Program-made: the position numbers and the translations under genes
Shown: piece after piece, positions 25,965 through 37,005 of the stretch
How the letters are laid out: every line of letters starts with the position of its first letter
How positions within the stretch are numbered: position 1 is the stretch's first letter
The notes under the pieces: generated by a model
What the model was told of the DNA's origin: nothing
Seen by the model: the letters and a program-made list of their open reading frames with translations, nothing else
Database searches by the model: none
Origin: Clostridium manihotivorum
GTDB taxonomy: Bacteria; Bacillota; Clostridia; Clostridiales; Clostridiaceae
DNA: 64,000 nucleotides
NCBI RefSeq assembly: GCF_004015185.1
Contig: NZ_CP025746.1
Location: forward strand, 2,001,776-2,065,775
Reading direction: 5' to 3'

Positions 25965-28307
25965 ATGAAGGTAGCAGACGGCTTTTGGTTAAGTAAAAGA
26001 GGATATGAAGTAAACTATGCTTCGCAACCTTATGAAATTGAAACAACAAAAAACTCAATAAAGGTTTTGGCGACACCATATGTTATACAGAATCGTGGAA
26101 TGACATTAAGTGGTCCGAACTTAGAGATAACGTATTCATCAACCTCTGAGAATATTATAAAAATAAATATTACTCATTTTAAAGGTGGACTTGATAATGT
26201 GCCTTACTTCGAATTGAATGAAGATACAGGATATACTCCTACTATTAATGAAGGTGAAGATTATGTTGAGTTAATTTCTGGTGATACAAGAGTAGTAATT
26301 AAAAAAGGAACTGAGTGGAATGTTCAGTTTTATTATAAAGATAGACACCTTACAGGGGGCGCATGGCGTGCAACTTCCTATATAAAAGAAAGTCAATTTG
26401 CTGCTAACGCAAGAATGGCAGCACAGGAGGATGACCAATTCTTCAACTACCCACAGGATCCAAATACAGCATATATAAGAGAACAACTGAAAACAGATAT
26501 TGGTGAATGTATCTATGGATTTGGAGAAAAATTCACTCCATTTGTTAAGAATGGACAAAACGTTGAGACCTGGAATAATGATGGTGGTACTTGTTCAGAT
26601 CAAAGCTATAAAAATATACCATTCTATATTTCCTCAAAAAGCTATGGAGTACTTGTAAACAGCACAGATAAGGTGTCCTTTGAAGTTATGTCAGATACAG
26701 TATCCAAGGTATCCTTTGCAGTACCTGGTGAGGAACTAGAGTACTTTGTAATTGGAGGAGAAAACTTGGAAGAGGTTATAAAGCATTATACAACCTTAAC
26801 CGGTAAGCCAGCACTTCCACCAGCATATTCCTTTGGTTTATGGTTATCAACTTCCTTTACAACTAAATATGATGAAGAAACAGTTAATTCATTTATTGAT
26901 GGAATGGCTGAAAGAGATATTCCATTACAAGTATTCCATTTCGACTGTTTCTGGATGAAGGAATATGAATGGTGTAACTTTGAATGGGACAATAGACAGT
27001 TCCCAGATCCTCAAGGTATGCTTAAGAGACTTCATGACAAGGGTCTAGAAATCTGTGTATGGATAAATTCCTATGTAGGGCAAAGATCAAAGTTATTTGA
27101 TATAGGTAAGGAAAAGGGATACTTTATAAAAAATTCTGACGGAAGTGTATTCCAAACTGATTTTTGGCAGCCAGGAATGGCCATTGTGGACTTTACGAAT
27201 CCGGAAGCTTGTCAGTGGTATAAGGATCTTTTGAAGGAACTGTTCAAGATGGGAGTTAACAATATAAAGACTGACTTTGGCGAAAGAATTCCAACAAAGT
27301 GCGTATACCACAATGGTATGGATCCAATAAAGATGCACAATTACTATACTTACCTTTATAATAAATGCGTATTTGAGGCATTGGAGGAATACTACGGAAA
27401 GGACAAGGCTTGCTTGTTTGCTAGAAGTGCAACAGTAGGTGGACAAAAGTTCCCAGTACATTGGGGAGGAGACTGTTATGCAGAATACTCAGCAATGGCT
27501 GAAACTGTTCGTGGAGGTCTTTCACTTTGCTCTTCAGGATTTGGCTTCTTCAGTCATGATATCGGAGGCTTTGAAGCAACAGCACCAGCAGATGTATACA
27601 AGAGATGGTGCGCTTTTGGATTGATGTCAACTCACAGTCGTCTTCATGGATCTTCTTCTTATAGAGTGCCATGGACTTTTGATGAGGAAGCTTGTGACGT
27701 GCTACGTTTCTATACTAAGTTAAAAGGAAAAATGATGCCATATCTTTGGGCTCAGGCAATTAAGACCCATGAAGTTGGAGTTCCGATGATGCGTTCAATG
27801 ATTATAGCTTTTTCAAAGGATACAGCATGTAAGTATCTCGATCAGCAATATATGTTAGGGGATAACCTTTTGATAGTTCCAGTAATGAACGAAGAGGGAC
27901 TAGCTGAATTCTATGTACCAGAAGGAACTTGGTATGACATAGTTACAAAGGATACTTATGAAGGCGGTAGATACTATCAAAGAAAGTGCGATTATTATCA
28001 AATGCCTATCCTTGCAAGACCAAATTCAATTGTAACCTATGGTGAATTTACAAATAATAATGTTGTCTATGATTATCTTCAGGATGCAGAAGTGACTATA
28101 TATGGACTAGAAGATGGTAAGTCAGCCACTGCTTCAATATATGACAGTGAGGCAAATAAGCTTACTGATATAACTGCAACAAGAAGTGGTAATGTAATCA
28201 ATGTTACTTACAATGCAGTTAATAAGAACTTCAAGGTAGTTGTTGCAGGAGCAGATAGAACTGTAGAAGCAGTAGCTGGAAGCACCAGTGTAGAAATTAA
28301 TTTATAA
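25965..28307 (+). CDS. yicI: Alpha-xylosidase, glycoside hydrolase family 31 (YicI-like)
   Basis: A retaining glycosidase releasing alpha-linked xylose from xyloglucan oligosaccharides such as isoprimeverose. The nucleophile is Asp437 in NIKTDFGERIP, and the GERIP tail is specific to the YicI-type alpha-xylosidases. The acid/base is Asp503 in HWGGDC, 66 residues later, the same spacing as in E. coli YicI (416 and 482). HDIGGFE follows. There is no signal peptide, so it acts inside the cell on imported oligosaccharides. The 780-residue length matches the family. The C-terminal beta domain (AEVTIYGLEDG...) is complete. It is divergent from an AraC regulator and upstream of a GH3 enzyme. Confidence 0.95.
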   Translation: MKVADGFWLSKRGYEVNYASQPYEIETTKNSIKVLATPYVIQNRGMTLSGPNLEITYSSTSENIIKINITHFKGGLDNVPYFELNEDTGYTPTINEGEDYVELISGDTRVVIKKGTEWNVQFYYKDRHLTGGAWRATSYIKESQFAANARMAAQEDDQFFNYPQDPNTAYIREQLKTDIGECIYGFGEKFTPFVKNGQNVETWNNDGGTCSDQSYKNIPFYISSKSYGVLVNSTDKVSFEVMSDTVSKVSFAVPGEELEYFVIGGENLEEVIKHYTTLTGKPALPPAYSFGLWLSTSFTTKYDEETVNSFIDGMAERDIPLQVFHFDCFWMKEYEWCNFEWDNRQFPDPQGMLKRLHDKGLEICVWINSYVGQRSKLFDIGKEKGYFIKNSDGSVFQTDFWQPGMAIVDFTNPEACQWYKDLLKELFKMGVNNIKTDFGERIPTKCVYHNGMDPIKMHNYYTYLYNKCVFEALEEYYGKDKACLFARSATVGGQKFPVHWGGDCYAEYSAMAETVRGGLSLCSSGFGFFSHDIGGFEATAPADVYKRWCAFGLMSTHSRLHGSSSYRVPWTFDEEACDVLRFYTKLKGKMMPYLWAQAIKTHEVGVPMMRSMIIAFSKDTACKYLDQQYMLGDNLLIVPVMNEEGLAEFYVPEGTWYDIVTKDTYEGGRYYQRKCDYYQMPILARPNSIVTYGEFTNNNVVYDYLQDAEVTIYGLEDGKSATASIYDSEANKLTDITATRSGNVINVTYNAVNKNFKVVVAGADRTVEAVAGSTSVEINL

Positions 28308-28602
28308 AGATTATAGAAGTAGAGAGTTGTGGAGCTATAGGGTTTCGATAAAGGAACTAATTAAAAACGTATCGTTTAAATCAGAAACTTATCTTTAAAA
28401 GTTATTCTAGGTTCTCAGAGGAGAATTTAAAGATATAATTTTATTAAGGAGTGGTACATCTACAGATGTATAACTTCAAGCTGAAAACTATTTTCAAAGC
28501 TCCGCTGGGTTCTGAGAGGACAATTTGAAGATATATTTCAATATGAAGTGATACATCTATATATAAAATAGCTCCACAATATATGGTTGGGAGGGTAAAT
28601 TA
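28308..28602. repeat. Spacer with two imperfect direct repeats of about 75 bp
   Basis: Between the GH31 and GH3 genes, 28397-28472 and 28495-28567 share the pattern GGTTCT-AGAGGA-AATTT-AAGATATA and a closing AGTG-TACATCTA. The second copy contains at 28535-28556 (reverse strand) the 22-base motif also present at 31625 and 32609. There is no gene here. It could be leader regulatory DNA or a decayed small repeat. Confidence 0.55.
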
Positions 28603-31350
28603 ATGAAGGAATATAAATTAGATTGGGAAAAATACGTGGAAATTGCTAGAACTGCAGTAGCAGAAGGTTGTGTTTTGTTAAAGAACGACAACAAAGCTTT
28701 GCCTATTTTAAAAGGTGAAAACGTAGCTGTATTTGGCCGTATTCAATTTGATTATTATAAAAGTGGAACAGGCTCTGGTGGCTTGGTCAATGTGAACTAT
28801 GTACATGGAATTTTAGATGGTCTTAAGGCTTGCAAAGATATACGCATAAATGAAGAATTAGTGAATATCTACAAGGCTTGGTGTAAGGAAAACCCAATTG
28901 ATAAGGGAAGCGGCTGGGCTGGAGAACCTTGGTCACAGGTTGAAATGCCTCTAAGTGACAGCATAGTTTCTGCTGCAGCAGATAAGTCAGATATTGCTAT
29001 TATCGTTATTGGAAGAACTGCTGGTGAGGATAAAGATAATAAGAGTGAGCCAGGAAGCTATTATTTAAGTGACTTAGAGAAGGATATGATATCTAAGGTA
29101 TGTGCAAGCTTTAAAAGAGTTGCTGTTGTTTTAAATGTAGGTAATATAATTGATATGAAGTGGGTGGAGGAGTATAACCCATCCTCAGTTTTATATGCAT
29201 GGCATGGCGGTATGGAAGGCGGTATGGGTGTTGCAGATGTACTAACTGGAGCAGTTTCTCCTTCCGGTAAGCTATCAGATACCATAGCATATAATTTAAG
29301 TGATTATCCATCAGATTCAAACTTTGGTGGTGATGTTATTAATATTTATAAAGAAGATATTTATGTTGGATATCGTTATTTTGAAACCTTTGCAAAGGAA
29401 AAAGTACAATATCCTTTTGGTTTTGGTCTTTCCTACACAAGTTTTTCTATGGAAACTGAATTTTATGAAGCTGAAGAAAAGGTTAATTTGAAGGTTACAG
29501 TTACTAATATTGGAGAGGTTTCAGGCAAGGAAGTGGTTCAGGTTTATGTAAATCCACCACAAGGATTACTTGGAAAGGCAATCAAAAATTTAGTTGGTTT
29601 TAAAAAATCAAAGATTCTAAAACCGGGAGAAAGTGAAGTTTTAGAAATATCAGTGGAAAAATCTATAATGGCTTCCTATGATGATAGCGGCGTGACTGGG
29701 CACAAATCTTGTTATGTTTTGGAGGCTGGTTACTACGAATTATTTGCTGGTTCAGATGTACGCTCAGCAACCTTAGTTGGAGGTTTTAATTTAGATGAGA
29801 TAATTGAAGTCAGCAAACTTTCAGAAGCTATGGCTCCTGTTAATGAGTTTGATAGAATAAAGCCACAAAGAAATGAAAAAGGTACTTTTACAATTACTAT
29901 GGATAAAGTGCCAACTAGAACTATTGATGTAGAAAGTCGCCGTAAAGCTAGTGTTCCAAGCTGCAAAGAATATACTGGCGATAGAGGCTATAAGCTTAAG
30001 GATGTAAATACTGGTACAGTTTCTATAGATGAATTTTTAGCACAGTTATCAGATGAAGAGCTTAGTTATATGATAAAAGCTGAGGGAATGTGTAGTCCTA
30101 AGGTAACACCTGGAACTGCTGCTGCCTTTGGAGGTATTACTGAGAGACTTTTAGAGTTTGGTATTCCAACTGGTTGCTGCACTGATGGGCCTTCTGGTAT
30201 GCGTTTAGACTCAGGAACTAATGCTTTTAGCTTGCCAAATGGAACCTTACTGGCTTGCACTTTTAATACAGAGCTTAATGAGGCTTTATTTGAGCTGGAA
30301 GGCTTAGAAATGCGTAACAATCGTGTAGATACCTTGCTTGGACCTGGAATTAATATTCATAGACATCCTCTAAATGGGCGTAACTTTGAATATTTTTCTG
30401 AGGATCCATTTTTGACTGGTGAGATGGCAGTAGCTCAACTGAAGGGTATGCATCGTGTTGGGGTTACAGGAACTATTAAACATTTCTGCGCAAACAACCA
30501 AGAGTTTAAGCGTACTGAAATTGATTGCATAGTATCAGAGCGTGCACTCCGTGAAATATACTTAAAGGGCTATGAAATGGCAGTAAAAAACAGTGGGGCA
30601 TATTCAATTATGACTACCTATGGTGGAGTGAATGGAGTATGGACAGCAGGTAATTACGATCAAAATACTGAAATACTACGTAATGAATGGAAATATGACG
30701 GATTTGTTATGACTGACTGGTGGGCCATGGCAAATGATGAAGGAGAAAAACCTTCAAGAGAAAATCTAGCAGCAATGGTACGCTCTCAAAATGATGTATA
30801 TATGGTTACTCAAGATGCAGTTACGTATGGTGATAATTTATTAGCTTCCTTAAAAGAAGGAACCTTAACTCGTGGAGAACTGGTTAGATCTGCTTCTAAT
30901 ATTTGCAGCTTTTTAATGCGTACGCCAGCTATGGAACGTATGATGGGAGTAGAGAGAGAGGTTGAAATAATTAACAAGCCTGAAGATCAGTGTATGACTA
31001 GTGATTTTGATATGGAGTATAAGAAAATTGATGAAATAACAACTATATCTTTGGAAGGCATAAACACTGATAGAGGAAGTAGCTATTTAATGGGAATTAC
31101 TTTGGCTAAAATGGGTAACTACAGGATTTCCTTAACTGCATCCTCAACTGCTAGCGAAATTGCACAAATTCCTGTGACTCTATCTAGAAGTGGTAGCGAT
31201 ATAGGAACCTATTCCTTTAATGGAACAGGAGGAGAGAAAGTAACTCTAAGCAGAGAAACTTATATGTTTGGAGTTAACCACTATATGAAGCTATACTTTG
31301 GTCAAAGTGGATTAAAGCTTCATTCTATTACTTTTGAGTTTTTGGGATAA
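28603..31350 (+). CDS. Glycoside hydrolase family 3 beta-glycosidase with inverted domain order
   Basis: A retaining beta-glucosidase or beta-xylosidase. The usual C-terminal alpha/beta sandwich domain comes first (VLLKNDNKALPI at residue 25, then VAVFGRIQFDYYKSG and the GEDKDNKSEPGSY loop). A fibronectin-III-like domain follows (NLKVTVTNIGEVSGKEVVQVYV). The catalytic barrel comes last, with RHPLNGRNFEYFSEDP, TIKHFCANNQE and the nucleophile Asp705 in VMTDWW. This permuted arrangement is known in a GH3 subgroup such as Ruminococcus albus beta-glucosidase. A final beta domain of about 100 residues follows. There is no signal peptide. With the alpha-xylosidase upstream it fits xyloglucan oligosaccharide breakdown. 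Confidence 0.93.
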   Translation: MKEYKLDWEKYVEIARTAVAEGCVLLKNDNKALPILKGENVAVFGRIQFDYYKSGTGSGGLVNVNYVHGILDGLKACKDIRINEELVNIYKAWCKENPIDKGSGWAGEPWSQVEMPLSDSIVSAAADKSDIAIIVIGRTAGEDKDNKSEPGSYYLSDLEKDMISKVCASFKRVAVVLNVGNIIDMKWVEEYNPSSVLYAWHGGMEGGMGVADVLTGAVSPSGKLSDTIAYNLSDYPSDSNFGGDVINIYKEDIYVGYRYFETFAKEKVQYPFGFGLSYTSFSMETEFYEAEEKVNLKVTVTNIGEVSGKEVVQVYVNPPQGLLGKAIKNLVGFKKSKILKPGESEVLEISVEKSIMASYDDSGVTGHKSCYVLEAGYYELFAGSDVRSATLVGGFNLDEIIEVSKLSEAMAPVNEFDRIKPQRNEKGTFTITMDKVPTRTIDVESRRKASVPSCKEYTGDRGYKLKDVNTGTVSIDEFLAQLSDEELSYMIKAEGMCSPKVTPGTAAAFGGITERLLEFGIPTGCCTDGPSGMRLDSGTNAFSLPNGTLLACTFNTELNEALFELEGLEMRNNRVDTLLGPGINIHRHPLNGRNFEYFSEDPFLTGEMAVAQLKGMHRVGVTGTIKHFCANNQEFKRTEIDCIVSERALREIYLKGYEMAVKNSGAYSIMTTYGGVNGVWTAGNYDQNTEILRNEWKYDGFVMTDWWAMANDEGEKPSRENLAAMVRSQNDVYMVTQDAVTYGDNLLASLKEGTLTRGELVRSASNICSFLMRTPAMERMMGVEREVEIINKPEDQCMTSDFDMEYKKIDEITTISLEGINTDRGSSYLMGITLAKMGNYRISLTASSTASEIAQIPVTLSRSGSDIGTYSFNGTGGEKVTLSRETYMFGVNHYMKLYFGQSGLKLHSITFEFLG

Positions 31351-31373
31351 GAGTTTATAGGCAAGTATATTTA

Positions 31374-31402
31374 AAACGCAGAGCTTTTGCTTCTGCGTTT
31401 TT
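31374..31402 (+). terminator. Terminator of the GH3 gene
   Basis: AAACGCAGA and TCTGCGTTT form a perfect stem followed by T residues, 24 bases after the stop. Confidence 0.85.
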
Positions 31403-31744
31403 AATATGTAAAAAAGTATGAATTCTTTGAAATTTAAGTCTAGAACTTATAAGGTTTTAAATGGATATTTATGATATGTAGTAAAAGCTTCTTCACCTGC
31501 TAAAACTCCATTACATAGGTTGAGAAAAGGTAGATGTAGAAAATTTATTAAAGGATTAACTTGATACTATGCCATACTTTATGTTAACTTATTAAAGGTT
31601 GGAATAATACAACCATAAATACATATGGATCACTTCATATTAAAATTGATTTGTAAATCTTAAAAATAAGGCTATGTTCAAAATTATTGTTTTTAACGAA
31701 GCCTAGGACATTAGTAAATTTTCTTTAGAAAGTAGGGTATACTT
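31403..31744. other. Spacer, no gene seen
   Basis: No frame of interest. It contains a 22-base repeat copy at 31625-31646. Confidence 0.5.
31625..31646 (+). repeat. Copy of a 22-base dispersed motif
   Basis: ATGGATCACTTCATATTAAA plus AT. It matches ATGTACCACTTCATATTAAA at 32609 and, in reverse orientation, ATGTATCACTTCATATTGAA at 28535-28556. Confidence 0.6.
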
Positions 31745-32608
31745 ATGAAGCTTGGCTACATTACTTCTATATTATCAGCCGTTTTATTTGGTCTTGCGGG
31801 AGTGCTTATTAAGCTTATATTTTCTTATAACATAGATTCTATTGATTTAATAATATTACAATATGCTTTTATTATAGCTATATTGTTTGTTGTACTAGCA
31901 GTCTTTAATATCAACATATTAAAAGTAGGAAAGCGGGATTTTTTTAGACTTATTATATTAGGAATAGTAGGAGACTGTTTTATGACAGTATTTTATTATA
32001 AGTCCTTTTACTACCTTCCAGTGGGAATAGCTACAGTACTACTTTATACATCGCCTATTTTTATATATTTATATTCAATATTCTTTGAACATAAGAAGTT
32101 TACTATTAAAAGCTTTAGTTTACTAATAGTTATATTTATTGGGTGTTCCATGGTTATAGGAATCCTACCATTTTCTTATTCACCAATAGGTATACTATAC
32201 GGTGTTTTAGGAGCAGCAGCCTTTGGGTTTATGAATGTGTATTCTTCTAAGAAACTTGAAAATATTAATGCAATGAGTCTAACTTTTTACTCAATGCTAT
32301 TCTCATTGATTTTTCTTTGTATATATAGACTGCCTTCAAAAGGAATAGATTTAAACCTCCCAATAAAGGCTTATATTTTTATAGTGCTTCTAGCATTTTT
32401 ATGTGCATTTTTGCCGCTTATGCTGTTTTATTATTCTATAAAGAAGATTGGGTCATTTAATACTTCTGTGATTGGCAATCTAGAGGTGCCTACAGCAATT
32501 ATTGCGGGGCTTCTTATATTTGGTGAGAGGATGAATTTGATTCAACTGTTCGGCATTCTTATCATATTATTTGGCGTCTATAATATAGAAAAGAGTAATG
32601 ATATGTAA
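31745..32608 (+). CDS. EamA-family (DMT superfamily) transporter
   Basis: A membrane protein of 287 residues with ten predicted helices in two five-helix EamA repeats, the second beginning near GILYGVLGAAAFGFMNVYSS. The conserved end of each repeat is visible (VGIATVLLYTSPIFIYLYS and IGNLEVPTAIIAGLLIFGERM). These transporters export amino acids or other metabolites; the substrate here is unknown. The ribosome site is weak (GTAGGG, about nine bases before the ATG). It is a single-gene unit between two terminators, inside the glycan utilisation region but not clearly part of it. Confidence 0.88.
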   Translation: MKLGYITSILSAVLFGLAGVLIKLIFSYNIDSIDLIILQYAFIIAILFVVLAVFNINILKVGKRDFFRLIILGIVGDCFMTVFYYKSFYYLPVGIATVLLYTSPIFIYLYSIFFEHKKFTIKSFSLLIVIFIGCSMVIGILPFSYSPIGILYGVLGAAAFGFMNVYSSKKLENINAMSLTFYSMLFSLIFLCIYRLPSKGIDLNLPIKAYIFIVLLAFLCAFLPLMLFYYSIKKIGSFNTSVIGNLEVPTAIIAGLLIFGERMNLIQLFGILIILFGVYNIEKSNDM

Positions 32609-32630
32609 ATGTACCACTTCATATTAAATT
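32609..32630 (+). repeat. Copy of a 22-base dispersed motif
   Basis: ATGTACCACTTCATATTAAA plus TT, starting right after the EamA stop codon. It matches the copies at 31625 and (reverse strand) 28535. Confidence 0.6.
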
Positions 32631-32637
32631 TATAAAT

Positions 32638-32682
32638 AAAAATGGAGCAACCATAGGATATTTAAGGTTACTCCATTTTTAT
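32638..32682 (+). terminator. Terminator of the EamA gene
   Basis: AAAATGGAG and AACC pair with GGTT and CTCCATTTTT around an AT-rich loop. Confidence 0.8.
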
Positions 32683-32806
32683 TTATGTTTAAGGTTATTC
32701 TCGAAATTAAGTGGTTATGAAAATGCTATATTAGTTATTTGTATAAACTGAATTAAGCATAGAATTACTGAACCATTAATTTTAAAAGAATAATTTAACA
32801 GCGTCT

Positions 32807-34414
32807 CTATTTAAGATTATCTACAGCAGCTCTTTCTATAGCAAGTCCGTTAGTATAACGGTTCATGAATTCATCAAAGCCTTTAACATCCTTAGGATCT
32901 GGATTCATCTTTGTACTAACTTTTCCTCCAAATACCTTTTCGTCTAAGTAATGCTCTAATGTTTCATTTTCTGACTTGTTAAGCATGTAAGATGCAAGTA
33001 GAGCTATTCCCCATGCTCCACCTTCTCCAGCAGTTTCCATAACAGAAACAGGAGCGTCTATAGCAGCAGCCATAATCTTTTGTCCAACACCTTTAGTTTT
33101 AAACAATCCGCCATGACCTAGCATTTCATCAACTTTAACGCCTTCTTCTTTAAGAAGTAAATCTAAGCCAGTTTTTAGAGCGCCTAAAGATGTGAATAAG
33201 TGTACACGTATGAAATTAGCTAAGTTAAATTTACTTTCTGGTGTACGTACAAATAGTGGACGGCCTTCTTCAAAATTAGTTATATGTTCTCCAGAGAAGT
33301 AGTTGTATGCTAATAATCCGCCGCAGTCTGCATCTCCTTCAAGTGCTTTATTATATAAAGTTGCAAATAGTTTATCCATATTAACTTCCATGCCCATTGC
33401 TTCAGAGTATTCTTTAAATAGTCCTACCCATGCATTAAGATCAGAAGTACAGTTGTTACAATGAACCATAGCAACTAGGTTACCAGTAGGAGTTGTAACT
33501 AAATCTATTTCTTCATAAGCCTTTGATAAATCCTTTTCAAGAACGATCATAGCAAAAACTGAAGTTCCAGCTGAAACATTACCAGTACGCTTTGCAATAC
33601 TGTTTGTTGCAACCATACCTGTTCCTGCATCACCTTCTGGTGGGCAAAGAGGAATACCAGCTTTTAATCTGCCGCTAACATCTAGTAGTTTTGCTCCTTC
33701 TACTGTAAGAACTCCAGCACTTTCACCAGCAAGTAGAACCTTTGGTAGTATGTCTTGAAGCTTCCATGAGAAGTTTTTATATGCTACTAACTGATTGAAT
33801 TGATCAATCATATTTGAGTTATAGTTCTTTGTTTCTATATCTATAGGGAACATTCCAGATGCTTCACCAACACCTATAACTTTTTCGCCTGTTAGCTTCC
33901 AATGAACATATCCTTCTAAAGTTGTTTGGAAGTTTATATCACTTACATGGTCTTCACCGTTTAAAATAGCTTGATAAAGATGAGCTATACTCCATCTTTG
34001 AGGAATATGGTAGTTGAAAAGCTTAGTCAATTCTTCAGAAGCTTGTTCAGTAATAGTGTTACGCCATGTACGGAAAGGTACTAAAAGTTCTCCTTCCTTA
34101 TTAAATGCCATATATCCATGCATCATAGCACTAAAACCTATAGCACCGATTGTTTCAAGAGTTACTCCATATTGAGCTTCTACATCTTTAGCCATCTTCT
34201 GATAACTGTCTTGTATACCTGTCCAAATATCATCTAAGCTATAAGTCCAGATATTATTAATGTAACTGTTTTCCCAGTCATGGCTGCCAGAAGCGATAGG
34301 TGAGTTGTCTTCACCAATAAGAACTGCTTTGATTCTTGTTGAACCAAGTTCAATACCAAGTACTGTTTTTCCGTTGATAATTGAATTTTTGATATCATTC
34401 ACTGTAATACTCAA
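32807..34414 (-). CDS. araK: FGGY-family pentulose kinase, probably AraK-type L-ribulokinase
   Basis: An ATP-dependent sugar kinase of 535 residues. The N-terminal phosphate-binding strand is [16 protein letters not shown] (residues about 19-34). The sugar site segment [15 protein letters not shown], and the C-terminal ATP site around [19 protein letters not shown], are intact. The long N-terminal lead ([17 protein letters not shown]) and overall sequence recall the clostridial AraK group, a ribulokinase distinct from AraB. Two AraR-type palindromes upstream support arabinose control. Xylulokinase is the alternative. The start is TTG at 34414 after GGAGGAATAAAAA. It is divergent from the GH1 gene. 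Confidence 0.8.
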   Translation of the reverse strand: MSITVNDIKNSIINGKTVLGIELGSTRIKAVLIGEDNSPIASGSHDWENSYINNIWTYSLDDIWTGIQDSYQKMAKDVEAQYGVTLETIGAIGFSAMMHGYMAFNKEGELLVPFRTWRNTITEQASEELTKLFNYHIPQRWSIAHLYQAILNGEDHVSDINFQTTLEGYVHWKLTGEKVIGVGEASGMFPIDIETKNYNSNMIDQFNQLVAYKNFSWKLQDILPKVLLAGESAGVLTVEGAKLLDVSGRLKAGIPLCPPEGDAGTGMVATNSIAKRTGNVSAGTSVFAMIVLEKDLSKAYEEIDLVTTPTGNLVAMVHCNNCTSDLNAWVGLFKEYSEAMGMEVNMDKLFATLYNKALEGDADCGGLLAYNYFSGEHITNFEEGRPLFVRTPESKFNLANFIRVHLFTSLGALKTGLDLLLKEEGVKVDEMLGHGGLFKTKGVGQKIMAAAIDAPVSVMETAGEGGAWGIALLASYMLNKSENETLEHYLDEKVFGGKVSTKMNPDPKDVKGFDEFMNRYTNGLAIERAAVDNLK

Positions 34415-34459
34415 TTTTTATTCCTCCATAAAATATTGTAATATTTATATAATTTGAAT

Positions 34460-34473
34460 TGATAACGTTTAAA
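34460..34473. promoter_or_regulatory. Possible CcpA (cre-like) site
   Basis: TGATAACGTTTAAA fits the catabolite-response consensus TGWAANCGNTNWCA with two mismatches, 46 bases before the kinase start. It suggests glucose repression; this is weak on sequence alone. Confidence 0.35.
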
Positions 34474-34528
34474 TGTTTTGCTATAAACCTTCCTTAACAA
34501 AATATATGATTGAAAGGTTATAGATTAT

Positions 34529-34538
34529 GTACGTACAA
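34529..34538. promoter_or_regulatory. AraR-type operator, kinase-proximal
   Basis: Core TGTACGTACA, a perfect palindrome within TTATGTACGTACAACTT, about 115 bases upstream of the kinase. It matches the TTGTACGTACAA core known for AraR repressors of arabinose genes in Firmicutes. Confidence 0.6.
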
Positions 34539-34691
34539 CTTGTGGCGAAACTTTTTTGTAAATATTAGGATCAATAGTTGTGCTAATAATACTGTGTTCT
34601 ATGCAAAATTATAGACTGTCTCGTCCATTGTTGAAACTAGTACTTTAAATATTTTCTGTATATATTAGAATGAAATTACTACAGAATAATA

Positions 34692-34703
34692 TTGTACGTA
34701 CAA
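34692..34703. promoter_or_regulatory. AraR-type operator, distal
   Basis: TTGTACGTACAA is a perfect 12-base palindrome identical to the AraR core, 163 bases from the other copy. Two spaced sites would allow DNA looping. Confidence 0.65.
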
Positions 34704-34837
34704 CCTATAGTGTTATTGTACTATCAAAAAAACATTTAATCAATATGATTTTAGTGTAAACTTGAAATTTTTAGTGGTTTCTCTAGGAGGCATAGGAAAA
34801 TCTTATAGGTATATCAAAGAAGTCATGTTCACTATAT

Positions 34838-34861
34838 ACAATCTGTATTAATACAGATTGT
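34838..34861. promoter_or_regulatory. 24-bp perfect palindrome upstream of the GH1 gene
   Basis: ACAATCTGTATT is followed directly by its reverse complement. There is no T-tail. It lies 200 bases before the GH1 start in the divergent region, so it is a probable operator for a regulator not visible in this window. Confidence 0.6.
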
Positions 34862-35021
34862 AATTGTGAGGTTTGTAATAATTAAATTAGAAAATTATAA
34901 TTATAAATAGAGAGAATGTTTACATTGGGGTTAATATAGTGTTGGTGTTAAAGCACCATGCTGAAGTTTATTTGTTAATCCTAGGTTGCTCTAATTATTA
35001 ACGGGGAAAAAGTTAATATAA

Positions 35022-36479
<1,458 letters not shown>

Positions 36480-36487
36480 TGATAAAG

Positions 36488-36513
36488 AAACACCACAGAA
36501 ATGTGGTGTTTTT
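36488..36513 (+). terminator. Terminator of the GH1 gene
   Basis: AAACACCACA, loop GAAA, TGTGGTGTTT and further T residues form a perfect stem with a stable tetraloop. Confidence 0.9.
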
Positions 36514-36579
36514 ACTTGCTTAAAAGATTTCATGGAGCGTAAAACTGATTTATTCCGTTCCATTCTTATTTATAGGTTA

Positions 36580-37005
36580 CTATAGAGTGTATTTCTTAGA
36601 ATTATTGCTGACAACTGACTTAACAAGTCCGTATACAAGATTGTCTTGTTCAATTCCTTCAAGATGCAGTACATCTATTACTTCTACAACCATGCAATTA
36701 GTGGCTCCATCTATTAATATAGCAGAGTCATCTACTGTATACTTTAGGTTTGTAAACTTATCTGTATCGTCTGAATGGTTCTCTCCTAAAGCTTTAATCA
36801 CATCTTCCTGGTCTTCATTCAATGCACTTAAACCTATTATATCTCCTTTGCAGATATTCTTCCCAGTTATGCTTTGAGCTCCTAGTAGCATTAAAATCTT
36901 GTCATAGTCTGCCTGCATAGCCCAGGCACAAATCATACCATAATTCTTTTCATTTTTTATGAAGCTAACAGCATTGGCTCCATAGTTGAAAGCGGTAAGT
37001 TCCAT
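36580..37005 (-). CDS. Flavin reductase-like (FMN-binding split-barrel) protein
   Basis: A 141-residue protein of the flavin reductase family. The N-terminal part NAVSFIKNEKNYGMICAWAMQ aligns with the usual start, where the protein lies over the FMN. QSITGKNICKGDIIGLSALNEDQEDVIKALGENHS follows the family pattern. The domain is slightly shorter than the usual 160 residues. The ATG follows AAGGAGATAAGCT. It stands alone, convergent with the GH1 gene. Its partner enzyme is unknown. Confidence 0.85.
   Translation of the reverse strand: MELTAFNYGANAVSFIKNEKNYGMICAWAMQADYDKILMLLGAQSITGKNICKGDIIGLSALNEDQEDVIKALGENHSDDTDKFTNLKYTVDDSAILIDGATNCMVVEVIDVLHLEGIEQDNLVYGLVKSVVSNNSKKYTL

Noticed and set aside
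27093..27461. 122-codon minus-strand frame inside the GH31 gene
   Set aside because: It is antisense to a strongly conserved glycosidase and has no ribosome site or motif. The same applies to frames antisense to other clear genes.
28308..28602. Small gene in the spacer between GH31 and GH3
   Set aside because: No frame with a start and ribosome site; the sequence is explained better by the direct repeats.
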